From GCA-002708315 sp963676635 (GTDB lineage Bacteria; Bacteroidota; Bacteroidia; Bacteroidales; F082), in contig OY781105.1 in the NCBI GenBank assembly GCA_963676635.1, positions 744,001 to 808,000 of the forward strand: 64,000 bases of DNA, read 5' to 3'. Under the pieces are notes generated by a model. That model made no database searches. It was not told the origin of the DNA and saw only the letters and a program-made list of their open reading frames with translations. Within the stretch, counting starts at the first letter, position 1; each line of letters starts with the position of its first letter. A program made the position numbers and the translations under genes. This document shows positions 33,403 through 42,337 of this stretch, piece after piece.

Positions 33403-36201
33403 ATGAGCTCTGCTACTGACTATATATCTATCACTAAATCAAGAGTTAACAATCTTAAAAACTTAAGTGTTGAAATTCCTAAAAAAAATCTTGTGGTTAT
33501 CACTGGTTTATCGGGATCAGGTAAGTCTTCTTTAGCTTTCGACACTTTATATGCTGAAGGTCAGCGCAGATACGTAGAGAGTTTGAGTTCCTATGCCCGT
33601 CAGTTTATGGGTAGAATGGACAAGCCGGAGGTTGACAACATCTCGGGTATCTCCCCTGCCATCGCCATTGAGCAGAAGGTTAATACCAGGAACCCTCGGT
33701 CTACTGTTGGCACATCAACGGAAGTGTATGAATACATAAAGCTGCTGTTTGCCAGAATTGGCAAAACATTCTCTCCCATCTCCGGTCAGCAGGTTAAGCG
33801 TCACAAGGTGAGTGATGTAGTGAATCTTGTTCACAAATTAAAGGATGATACTACTGTTCTGATATATACTCCTATTGTGGCTATTGCCGGCCGTAGTCTG
33901 AAACAGCAACTTCAAATTCTTATGCAGCAGGGTTTCTCCCGTGTGCAGAAAAATAATGAGATTAGCCGCATTGAAAATATCCTTGACAGTCTGGATGACA
34001 ACAGCAAGCCTGATAACTGTTATCTTATTATCGACAGAATTAATGTTGATCATGATGATGAGGATATGGATGCACGTATTGCCGACTCAGCGCAAACGGC
34101 ATTTTATGAGGGTAAGGGCACTTGTTTTTTATCTTATGAATCAGATGGGAAGCTTAAAAACAAGGAGTTCTCCAATAAGTTTGAACAGGATGGGATTATA
34201 TTTGAAGAGCCTTCTGTTAATATGTTTGCTTTTAACAACCCACTTGGTGCCTGTAAGCGCTGCGAGGGTTTTGGAAGTATAATTGGTATCGATCCTGATT
34301 TGGTTATCCCTAACCCGTCTCTTTCTGTTTATGATGAGGCTATTGCCTGCTGGAAGGGCGAGAAGATGAGCGAATGGAAAGACCAGCTTATTAACAATGC
34401 CCATAAATTTAATTTCCCTGTACACAGGCCTGTTAATCAGCTTACCGAAGAGCAAAGGGAGTTATTGTGGACCGGCAATGAGTATTTTGAAGGGATAAAT
34501 GCTTTCTTCGAACATGTGGAGGAGCAAACGTACAAAATCCAATACAGGGTAATGTTATCGCGTTACAGGGGCAAGACTGTATGCCCCGACTGCCATGGGA
34601 CAAGGTTAAGAAAAGATACTAACTATGTAATGGTTGATGGCAAATGTGTAAGAGATATTGTTCTTATGCAGCTGGATGAGGCTCTGAACTTTTTCAGGAA
34701 TATTAATCTTGATAAACACGACAGGGATATTGCAACCCGTATACTTAATGAGATAACATCCCGACTGGAATTTCTGGTGGATGTAGGGCTGGGATATCTG
34801 ACTATGAACAGGCTATCCTCATCCTTATCGGGAGGTGAGTCGCAAAGGATAAATCTGGCTACATCCCTGGGGTCAAGTCTGGTGGGTTCTATGTATATTC
34901 TTGATGAGCCCAGCATTGGCCTGCATCCACGGGATACCGACAGACTGATGAAAGTGCTGTTCAGATTGAGGGACATTGGTAACTCTGTTATTATTGTGGA
35001 GCATGATGAAGAGATTATTAAAAAAGCTGACCATGTAATTGATATAGGTCCTGATGCCGGAGATCATGGTGGCGAGCTTGTCTTCAGCGGAAGCGTAAAT
35101 GATATTAAACAATGCAAAAAAGGTTATACTGGTAACTATCTGTCGGGTAAAATGAGCATTGAAGTGCCAAAACTGCGAAGGAAATGGAACAACTATATAC
35201 ATATAGGTGATGCCTGCCGTAATAACCTGAAGAATATTTCGGTTAAGGTGCCTTTGAATATCCTTACTACCGTTACCGGAGTAAGCGGATCGGGGAAGTC
35301 TACCCTTATTAAAGATATACTTTTTCCGGGTATTAAAAGATATCTCGACGGCTTCACGGTTATCAGCAATAAGTACGGCACTATTGAAGGTGAGCTTAAG
35401 AGCATAGGCGCCATGGAGTATGTAGACCAAAACCCCATAGGGAGGTCGTCACGATCAAATCCTGCTACATACCTCAAGGCATTTGATGATATACGTAGTC
35501 TTTTTGCTTCGCAGAAGCTGGCAAAGGTACGGGGTTATAAGCCTGGCTTTTTCTCATTTAACATTCCTGGAGGCCGCTGTGAACAATGTGAAGGCGAAGG
35601 TGTTATAAAAGTGGAGATGCAGTTTATGGCTGATATTCTGCTTAAATGTGACTCATGTAATGGTCATCGCTTTAAACAGGAAGTGCTGGAGGTGAAGTTT
35701 GATGGTAAGAGTATCTCTGATGTGCTTGAGATGACTATAGACCAAGGCATTGAGTTTTTCTCAGCTTCGAAAACATCACCTGGCACATGCAAAAAGATTG
35801 TTGAAAAGATAAGACCTTTATCGGATGTCGGACTGGGATATCTCAAACTCGGACAGCCATCCAACACATTAAGTGGTGGTGAGGCGCAGCGTGTTAAGCT
35901 GGCTTTTTTCCTGTCAAAAGGCACCAGCGTAGCCCCTACTCTGTTTGTATTTGATGAGCCTACAACAGGATTGCATATGCATGATATCAACAAACTGCTG
36001 CTTTCGCTGAATTCGCTGATAGAAAACGGGCATACTGTGGTGGTTATTGAACATAACACTGATGTTATTAAGTGCTCAGACTGGATCATAGACCTTGGTC
36101 CCGAAGGTGGTGACAAAGGAGGTGAGCTTATCTTCGAAGGCACTCCTGAGGATATTGTGAAATGTAAGGAATCATTTACCGGGAGGTATTTGAAAGGATG
36201 A
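33403..36201 (+). CDS. uvrA: Excinuclease ABC subunit A
   Basis: 932 residues, a full-length UvrA. First Walker A GLSGSGKS at residues 35-42, second TGVSGSGKST near 625. ABC signatures SLSGGESQRINLA and TLSGGEAQRVKLA are followed by LDEPSIGLHPRD and FDEPTTGLHMHD. Zinc-module cysteines: CKRCEG (about 282), CPDCHG (about 394), CEQCEGEG (about 726) and CDSCNGHRF (about 750). It recognises DNA damage with UvrB. Bacteroidota often carry two uvrA paralogues; which one this is cannot be settled here. Its own promoter lies upstream. Confidence 0.95.
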   Translation: MSSATDYISITKSRVNNLKNLSVEIPKKNLVVITGLSGSGKSSLAFDTLYAEGQRRYVESLSSYARQFMGRMDKPEVDNISGISPAIAIEQKVNTRNPRSTVGTSTEVYEYIKLLFARIGKTFSPISGQQVKRHKVSDVVNLVHKLKDDTTVLIYTPIVAIAGRSLKQQLQILMQQGFSRVQKNNEISRIENILDSLDDNSKPDNCYLIIDRINVDHDDEDMDARIADSAQTAFYEGKGTCFLSYESDGKLKNKEFSNKFEQDGIIFEEPSVNMFAFNNPLGACKRCEGFGSIIGIDPDLVIPNPSLSVYDEAIACWKGEKMSEWKDQLINNAHKFNFPVHRPVNQLTEEQRELLWTGNEYFEGINAFFEHVEEQTYKIQYRVMLSRYRGKTVCPDCHGTRLRKDTNYVMVDGKCVRDIVLMQLDEALNFFRNINLDKHDRDIATRILNEITSRLEFLVDVGLGYLTMNRLSSSLSGGESQRINLATSLGSSLVGSMYILDEPSIGLHPRDTDRLMKVLFRLRDIGNSVIIVEHDEEIIKKADHVIDIGPDAGDHGGELVFSGSVNDIKQCKKGYTGNYLSGKMSIEVPKLRRKWNNYIHIGDACRNNLKNISVKVPLNILTTVTGVSGSGKSTLIKDILFPGIKRYLDGFTVISNKYGTIEGELKSIGAMEYVDQNPIGRSSRSNPATYLKAFDDIRSLFASQKLAKVRGYKPGFFSFNIPGGRCEQCEGEGVIKVEMQFMADILLKCDSCNGHRFKQEVLEVKFDGKSISDVLEMTIDQGIEFFSASKTSPGTCKKIVEKIRPLSDVGLGYLKLGQPSNTLSGGEAQRVKLAFFLSKGTSVAPTLFVFDEPTTGLHMHDINKLLLSLNSLIENGHTVVVIEHNTDVIKCSDWIIDLGPEGGDKGGELIFEGTPEDIVKCKESFTGRYLKG

Positions 36202-36320
36202 TTTGGAGACTGTACTAATAGAATGGATAATTGTTTTAGATTCCAAAATCCAAATAACAAATATTCAAATAACAAGCATCAAATAACAAATAATTTCAAA
36301 TTCCAAATAACAAGTTCCAA

Positions 36321-36988
36321 ATAACAAACAAATTCCAATTATCAAAATTCAAATGATCAAAACCCTACACTCCGGGATTGTCAACTGTTTTCCCTTTGGC
36401 CCTCTTTTTTGGTGAATGGTGAATAGTGAATAGTGAACGGTGAGCAGAGCGTTTTTCTCACTTTGTTCCCCTGTCTTTTTTCCTTTTTCATTCTTCATTA
36501 TTCATTTTTCATTTTTCATTTTTCATTCCCTTGTCCCCTTGTCACCTTGTCACCTTGTCACTCCTTGTCCCTTGTCCCTGCCTGACCGCCTCAGGAGGTT
36601 CCCTTTAAAATTCAAATAACAAGCATCAAATAACAAACAAATTCCAATTACCAAAATTCAAATGATCAAAACCCTACACTCCGGGATTGTCAACTGTTTT
36701 CCCTTTGGCCCTCTTTTTTGGTGAATGGTGAATAGTGAATAGTGAACGGTGAGCAGAGCGTTTTTCTCACTTTGTTCCCCTGTCTTTTTTCCTTTTTCAT
36801 TCTTCATTATTCATTTTTCATTTTTCATTTTTCATTCCCTTGTCCCCTTGTCACCTTGTCACCTTGTCACTCCTTGTCCCTTGTCCCTGCCTGACCGCCT
36901 CAGGAGGTTCCCTTTAAAATTCAAATAACAAGCATCAAATAACAAACAAATTCCAATTACCAAAATTCAAATGATCAAAACCCTACAC
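36321..36988 (+). repeat. 309-bp tandem duplication, two full copies and a partial third
   Basis: Units at 36321-36629 and 36630-36938 are nearly identical; a third begins at 36939 and breaks off after accctacac. Each unit contains two heptamer arrays: gtgaatg/gtgaata (36412-36446 in unit 1) and ttcattt (36487-36528). No coding capacity supported. The whole 36202-37102 gap is of this AT-rich, simple-sequence type. Confidence 0.9.
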
Positions 36989-37080
36989 CGGGATTGTCAT
37001 CTGATTGTTTGTAATTTGGTATTTGATTCATTGATTATTATTTGTAATTTGATTATTGTTTGTAATTTGATGCTTGATTA

Positions 37081-37110
37081 TTGATTATTGTTTGTAATTT
37101 GGTACTTTTG
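37081..37110 (+). promoter_or_regulatory. Promoter for the ProX-type gene
   Basis: TTG at 37081-37083, a 19-bp spacer and TACTTTTG at 37103-37110, 16 bp before the ATG. Confidence 0.5.
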
Positions 37111-37126
37111 TCGAAATTTGTAGGTA

Positions 37127-37633
37127 ATGCATCAGGAAAAAAGACAATTAGTATTCAGTAAGTTAGAGGAGATGGGGATATCATATGATATTTATGAGCA
37201 TCCTCCTTTGGATACTATTGATATTGCGCTTGAGTACTGGAAGGATATTGATGCCATGCATTGTAAGAACCTGTTTTTCAGAAATCATAAAGGGAAAAAA
37301 CATTATCTGGTTATAATTAAGGATACTACTCCTTTCGATATTCATAGTCTGGAAAAGAAACTAAAGCAGGGGAAGCTTACATTTGGGTCCGAAAGGCGTC
37401 TCGCAAAATATCTCGGGGTAACACCGGGATCTGTGTCACCATTCGGACTTATCAACGATACAGAACACCATGTTCATTTGTTTCTGGATGAACAACTACA
37501 AAACGCTGAGAAAATCAGCTTCCATCCTAACGACAACACTGCCAGTTTGGTAATATCATATAACGACTTTATCAGATATCTCAACAATTCCGGAAATACA
37601 TATGAATTCATTAATCCATCGCCAAATGAATAA
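37127..37633 (+). CDS. Prolyl-tRNA deacylase-like protein (YbaK/ProX family)
   Basis: 168 residues with the YbaK/aminoacyl-tRNA deacylase fold. Typical segments include YDIYEHPPLDTIDIA at the start, HCKNLFFRNHKGKKHYLVI with the conserved Lys/Asn, RLAKYLGVTPGSVSPFGLIN and a late HPNDNTASLVIS strand. It matches the group called prolyl-tRNA synthetase associated domain protein, which removes mischarged Ala (or similar) from tRNA-Pro. It overlaps the arginine deiminase gene by 8 bp. Confidence 0.9.
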   Translation: MHQEKRQLVFSKLEEMGISYDIYEHPPLDTIDIALEYWKDIDAMHCKNLFFRNHKGKKHYLVIIKDTTPFDIHSLEKKLKQGKLTFGSERRLAKYLGVTPGSVSPFGLINDTEHHVHLFLDEQLQNAEKISFHPNDNTASLVISYNDFIRYLNNSGNTYEFINPSPNE

Positions 37634-38906
37634 ACAAGATATGCAGTCAATAAAAATAGATGTAAACTCTGAGATAGGAAAGCTAAACGGTGTAATAGTA
37701 CACAAGCCTGGTCCGGAAGTGGAAAATATGACACCGGAGAATGCACAGCGTGCTCTTTACAGTGATATTCTTAACCTGTCGGTAGCACTGCCTGAGTATA
37801 ACAACTTTGTAGGTGTTCTTGAGAAATACACCAATGTGTTCGATGTTAACGATCTTCTACTGGATATTATAAAGAACGAAGGTGCGAAGCATGAGTTAAT
37901 GGAAAAAATATGCACACTGGAAGGCAATGGCGATCACAGCCTGTGGGATATGGTGGATAGCATTTCCGATGAATCGCTGGCAGCGCAGCTGATACAAGGT
38001 GTGGAAATGAAAAAAGATAACCTTACAAGGTTCCTCGATAATGAGAGATATAGTCTGCACCCACTGCCAAACTTTTTCTTTACCCGCGATGCCAGCTTCT
38101 CTGTGGGCTCTGAGGTAATGATAAGCCGGATGGCTAATGGTGTCCGCGACCGTGAAACGCTGATTATGGACGCTATATTCCGTCATCACCCTTTGTTTCT
38201 GGCGCAAACAGTAAACCCGATTGGGGCGCATGATAAATCCGGTAAGGCTACCATCGAAGGTGGCGATGTTATTATTGCCAGAGATGATATTCTGATTATT
38301 GGTAACGGCGACCGCACATCACCACAGGGTATAGATGCTATGATTGAGCATGTTAAAGCAAAAGAAGGTGTGCATCATATTATTGTTCAGGAACTGCCTT
38401 ACAAGCCTGAGTCTTTTATACATCTGGATATGGTATTTACATTTCTGGATAAGGATACTTGTATGATATTTGAACCTCTTATTATTAATGCCACACGATA
38501 TCTTACAATACATATTACAATTGATAATCAACGTGTTGTATCAATAAAAGAAGAAAAGAATATTCTTCATGCTCTAAGCCGGCTGGGAATGGATCTTAAG
38601 CCTGTTTTCTGTGGTGGCAATAATGACGTCACTATTATGGAGCGTGAACAATGGCAGAGTGGTGCTAATTTCTTCTGTCTTGAACCTGGTAAAGTAATAG
38701 GATACCGAAGAAATATCCATACCATTGAAGCTCTCGATAAGTCGGGCTACAGCATTGTTAAAGCCAGTGATATTATAAACGATAAAGTTAAGATTGAAGA
38801 CTACAACAAGCTAGCTGTTACTATTGTAGGCAATGAGTTATCGCGCGGTGGTGGTGGTGCACGTTGTATGACAATGCCTGTGTCGCGACAAAAAATTGAT
38901 TGGTAA
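37626..38906 (+). CDS. arcA: Arginine deiminase
   Basis: About 426 residues from the ATG at 37626, which overlaps the upstream stop (ATGAATAA); an ATG at 37641 is also possible. N-terminal VNSEIGKLNGVIVHKPG, the active-site FTRDASFSVG, EGGDV and the C-terminal GGGGARCMTMP with the nucleophile Cys414 identify it. It converts arginine to citrulline and ammonia. No ornithine carbamoyltransferase or carbamate kinase lies nearby, so the usual arc operon is absent here. Confidence 0.93.
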   Translation: MNKQDMQSIKIDVNSEIGKLNGVIVHKPGPEVENMTPENAQRALYSDILNLSVALPEYNNFVGVLEKYTNVFDVNDLLLDIIKNEGAKHELMEKICTLEGNGDHSLWDMVDSISDESLAAQLIQGVEMKKDNLTRFLDNERYSLHPLPNFFFTRDASFSVGSEVMISRMANGVRDRETLIMDAIFRHHPLFLAQTVNPIGAHDKSGKATIEGGDVIIARDDILIIGNGDRTSPQGIDAMIEHVKAKEGVHHIIVQELPYKPESFIHLDMVFTFLDKDTCMIFEPLIINATRYLTIHITIDNQRVVSIKEEKNILHALSRLGMDLKPVFCGGNNDVTIMEREQWQSGANFFCLEPGKVIGYRRNIHTIEALDKSGYSIVKASDIINDKVKIEDYNKLAVTIVGNELSRGGGGARCMTMPVSRQKIDW

Positions 38907-38917
38907 CATTGAATATT

Positions 38918-40444
38918 GTGATAGAAAAGATAAAAGCATATTACTCTGATAATCCTCTGAATGTAATCCTTCTCGCGGGGTTATTTTTCAGAATCCTTGC
39001 TGTGTTGTTCTCCAGGGGCTACGGATGGCATGATGATCAGTTTTTGATAATTGAGATAGCGCAATCGTGGGTCGATGGTATCGACTACTACCTGTGGCTG
39101 CCAACAGCAGATGGCACTAACGTACCTGAGGGATTCAGCTTTTTCTATGTGGGCATTCACTACCTGCTGTTTAGTTTGTTTGATGCTGTAGGCTTTACGG
39201 ACCCACAGGGTAAGATGTATGTAATCAGACTACTGCATGCATTATGGTCTATGTTAATAATTTACTTTGGTTATAAGATCACCTTAAAGTTAAGTAACAG
39301 AAAATCGGCTAACCTTGCGGGATGGCTATTGGCTCTCTTATGGCTTTTCCCGATGATAAGCGTAAGGAATCTGGTGGAGTATGCATCTGTTCCGTTACTG
39401 CTATGGGGGTTATGGAAGATAATCGACAACAAAGAAAACAAGGCAAGTATATTCCTGTGGGCAGGAATATTAACAGGACTGGCGTTCAACATCAGGTTTC
39501 AATCATTGATTATAACCGGCGGCATTGGTCTTGCCATGCTATTTCACAAACAGTGGAAGGCAACAATACTGGTAGCTTCAGGCACATTAATATCAATTAT
39601 AGTATTCCAGGGAGGCATAGATTATTTTGTATGGCACTCCCCTTTTGCGCAGGTTATTGAATACATAAACTACAATATGCATAACGCTGCCAAATATATT
39701 GTAAGTCCGTGGTACACATATATTATTGTAATAGCCGGAGTATTAGTACCTCCAATAAGTCTGTTTCTTATTGCCGGATATTTCCGCACCTGGAAACGAC
39801 TTCTTATAATCTTCCTTCCGGTGATGATATTTATAGTATTTCACTCATATTATCCCAACAAACAAGAAAGGTTTATCATAACAGCCCTTCCAATGCTTAT
39901 TATTGCCGGAGTTATCGGATGGCATGAAATCACCGACAGGATTAAGTCTGTTAGATCGAAAAAAATCATATCTGGATGCTGGGTATTTTTCTGGATAATA
40001 AACACAATGGCGCTTGTACCTATCACAGTAATGTATTCCAAACAAGCGAGAGTTGAGAGCATGTGTTATCTTTCACAATACGACGACATCAATAATTTCG
40101 TAATTGAAGATGTAAACCAGTCGGTTCTGCGCTTTCCACCGCAATACTATCTGCAAAACTGGTATAATTACCAAACGCTTATGCGGGAAGATGACATAAA
40201 CACATTCAGGAAGTATAACCAGACACTGCCGTTAAATGAACAGCCGGGATTTATTCTATTCTATCAGCCCGATAATATAGACCAGAGGGTTGCAAATATG
40301 AAAACCGTTTACCCAAATATCGTATTTGAAACAATAATTGAGCCCGGGTTTATGGATAAGGTGCTACACTGGCTAAACCCTATAAACGACAACCAGCAGA
40401 TATATATTTACCGTAATGTGGATGTTGTGAATGAAGGGATATAA
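38918..40444 (+). CDS. Membrane glycosyltransferase (GT-C, dolichyl-phosphate-mannose-transferase-like)
   Basis: About 508 residues from the GTG at 38918; a TTG at 38900, overlapping arcA, is an alternative. About ten to twelve hydrophobic segments follow. The first extracytoplasmic loop carries HDDQF, the acidic motif GT-C enzymes use for metal and donor binding. NPLNVILLAGLFFRILAVLF forms the first helix. It probably moves a sugar from a lipid carrier to an envelope acceptor; donor and acceptor unknown. Follows arcA directly, without an obvious functional link. Confidence 0.78.
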   Translation: MIEKIKAYYSDNPLNVILLAGLFFRILAVLFSRGYGWHDDQFLIIEIAQSWVDGIDYYLWLPTADGTNVPEGFSFFYVGIHYLLFSLFDAVGFTDPQGKMYVIRLLHALWSMLIIYFGYKITLKLSNRKSANLAGWLLALLWLFPMISVRNLVEYASVPLLLWGLWKIIDNKENKASIFLWAGILTGLAFNIRFQSLIITGGIGLAMLFHKQWKATILVASGTLISIIVFQGGIDYFVWHSPFAQVIEYINYNMHNAAKYIVSPWYTYIIVIAGVLVPPISLFLIAGYFRTWKRLLIIFLPVMIFIVFHSYYPNKQERFIITALPMLIIAGVIGWHEITDRIKSVRSKKIISGCWVFFWIINTMALVPITVMYSKQARVESMCYLSQYDDINNFVIEDVNQSVLRFPPQYYLQNWYNYQTLMREDDINTFRKYNQTLPLNEQPGFILFYQPDNIDQRVANMKTVYPNIVFETIIEPGFMDKVLHWLNPINDNQQIYIYRNVDVVNEGI

Positions 40445-40540
40445 ATATGTGGGTATAAAATTAGTTTACAAAAAGTAGCAAAATATAGTATACAGTCTTA
40501 CAACACAATAATGTATCACTAATTGTCCCAACCTTTTCCA

Positions 40541-40760
40541 TCACTCATTCCCTCTTATGTAATCACTCATTCCCTCTTGTGTAATCACTCATTTCCTTTT
40601 GTGTAATCACTCATTTCCTTTTGTGTAAACACCCATTTCCTCTTGTGTAAACACCCATTTCCTCTTGTGTAAACACCCATTTCCTTTTGTGTAATCTCAT
40701 GTCTGATGCGCATCAGGATTGATCCTCATGCGCATCAGAATTGTTTCTGATGCGCATCAG
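40541..40760 (+). repeat. 22-bp tandem array ending in three 14-bp palindromes
   Basis: Ten units in exact 22-bp register. Units from 40541 to 40694 are variants of tcactcattccctcttgtgtaa. From 40695 the same register continues with CTGATGCGCATCAG at 40703-40716, a one-mismatch copy at 40725-40738 and a perfect copy at 40747-40760. There are no spacers, so it is not a CRISPR. It lies about 100 bp after the glycosyltransferase gene. Confidence 0.85.
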
Positions 40761-40927
40761 AATACTAATATCTCAAAAGGAAAACACAAAAACAATGCGA
40801 AAATGGGACTTTAGAGACTGAAGGGAACGAAGGGACTGGAGGGAACGAAGGGACTTGAGGGACTGGGAGAATGGGCCAAGAGGCGACGGAGCGACTGAAG
40901 TACCTGAGTTCCTATAGAAAAACGCTC

Positions 40928-40955
40928 TGATTACTGATTACTGATTACTGCTCAC
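40928..40955 (+). repeat. Heptamer array tgattac/tgctcac
   Basis: Four 7-bp units, preceded by aacgctc like the arrays at 30393 and 42201. Confidence 0.6.
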
Positions 40956-40964
40956 TTTCTCAAC

Positions 40965-41035
40965 AGATTACCGCGTGGCATAAAATATCGTTTTTGAAAT
41001 ATAAGTATACATTAAGCTGCTCGCAATGACGACGT
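40965..41035 (-). repeat. Interspersed repeat B, partial inverted copy
   Basis: Matches the first half of repeat B (gcgtggcataaaat through ctcgcaatgacgac) with several differences. A nearly full copy follows about 70 bp later. Confidence 0.7.
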
Positions 41036-41102
41036 TAGGTTTGGTTTGTGGTGGGATTTTCTTAAATTAGTTGTAATGCAAAACCCACAAAAAACAAAAA
41101 AA

Positions 41103-41450
41103 ATGTCGTCATTGCGAGGCGATTGCATTGTTAAAACTTACCACAAAAGTTAAGTTGCCGAAGCAATCTGTTAAACAAAACCGGGACTGCCATTATCCCA
41201 ACAGATTGCCACGCGGCATAAAATCACGTCGTTGAAATATAAGTATACGTTAAGCCGCTCGCAATGACGACGCTGGGGTTGGTTTGTGGTGGATTTTTCT
41301 TAAATTATTCGCAACGCAAAACCCACAAAAACAGGTCAGGCTTACAGCCTTAATACGTACTTCGACATGGTCATAGGGCTTCCGCCCTATGCTATTACGG
41401 GACGCCCTTTCAGGGCTTTGAGGTTCAATGTTCAAGGTTTAAAATTCAAT
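41103..41450 (-). repeat. Interspersed repeats B and A, inverted copy
   Basis: Reverse complement of about 21690-22030: repeat B at about 41103-41272, then the distal part of repeat A to about 41450. It forms a long inverted repeat with the 21-22 kb locus. Confidence 0.82.
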
Positions 41451-41531
41451 GTTGGGGTGGTTCAGGATAACCCCACAATGTTCCAATACCCGCCCGGCCG
41501 TATCAACATAATTAGTCAGAACTATCGGAGT

Positions 41532-41865
41532 TGGGAACGGCGGGCCTCTTTTGGTTAAGTGGTCCGCCTCAGGCGGATGTAGCGTTAGAGAAATGGAGAA
41601 GCTCCGAGGAACGAGGAGATCACTCCATTGAACTTACGCTACACGATAAAAATACGCTTAAGCAGAAGAAGCCCATGATTTTTTGCCTCGCCCGCCGAAG
41701 CCTTGGCGTAGGAGGGTTGTTTACTTTTTTATCAAGAACTGCGAAGCAATCATGAACTCCAATAAAAATATACAAGCTGTGAGTAAAAAACGTAAAAGCC
41801 TTGCGGCTTGAGCAAAAATTGCTTATGCAATTTTATCGATTCCCTATAAATAAATTAAAAAGCAG
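41532..41865 (-). repeat. Interspersed repeat C, inverted copy
   Basis: Reverse complement of 30058-30335, with an insertion near 41715-41800. Contains the conserved hairpin at 41578-41643 and the GGCGG palindrome. The rest of 40445-42337 holds no gene that I can support. Confidence 0.8.
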
Positions 41866-42200
41866 CTGGATGCTCTTATATTTGGGGTTTCTTATCGCTA
41901 CCTGATCCTCAGGAGATCCCTCCTCCTTCGTCGTTCGGCATGACAGCCTTTTTTTTTTATTTTATGTGACAGAACCACTCATTAGGGTTTTTGAATTTCA
42001 GGAACCTGTCAGATTTTAAATCATCACCCACAAAACAACCCTTCAGGGTTTGTTGATGCCAGAAGAAACCCGGAATATCAGCAATACACCAGTAACCCAG
42101 TCCTTTTTTTAATCGCCGTAGCCTTGGCGCAGGAGATAGGGGTGGGTGATTGCAAGGCGGCTTTGAGCAAAAGCACCTGAATACCTAAAACAAAACGCTC

Positions 42201-42256
42201 TGCTTACTGCTCACTACTCACTGCTCACTGATTACTGCTCACTGCTTACTGTCTTG
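42201..42256 (+). repeat. Heptamer array, eight units (tgcttac/tgctcac/tgattac)
   Basis: Eight 7-bp units of the TGCTCAC family, preceded by aacgctc. The longest array in the window. Confidence 0.7.
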
Positions 42257-42337
42257 AACAAGATTAAAAAGATTTACAAGAAGATAGGATTTCGGGAAAC
42301 ATACGCTATTTGTGAAATAGATAACTAAAGCAACACC

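Noticed and set aside
36202..37102. Small RNA or gene in the simple-sequence region after uvrA
   Set aside because: Only tandem and heptamer repeats are seen. No promoter-terminator pair or stable long hairpin was found.
40541..40760. Possible CRISPR array
   Set aside because: Units abut without unique spacers, and the repeat sequence drifts. No cas genes are in the window.
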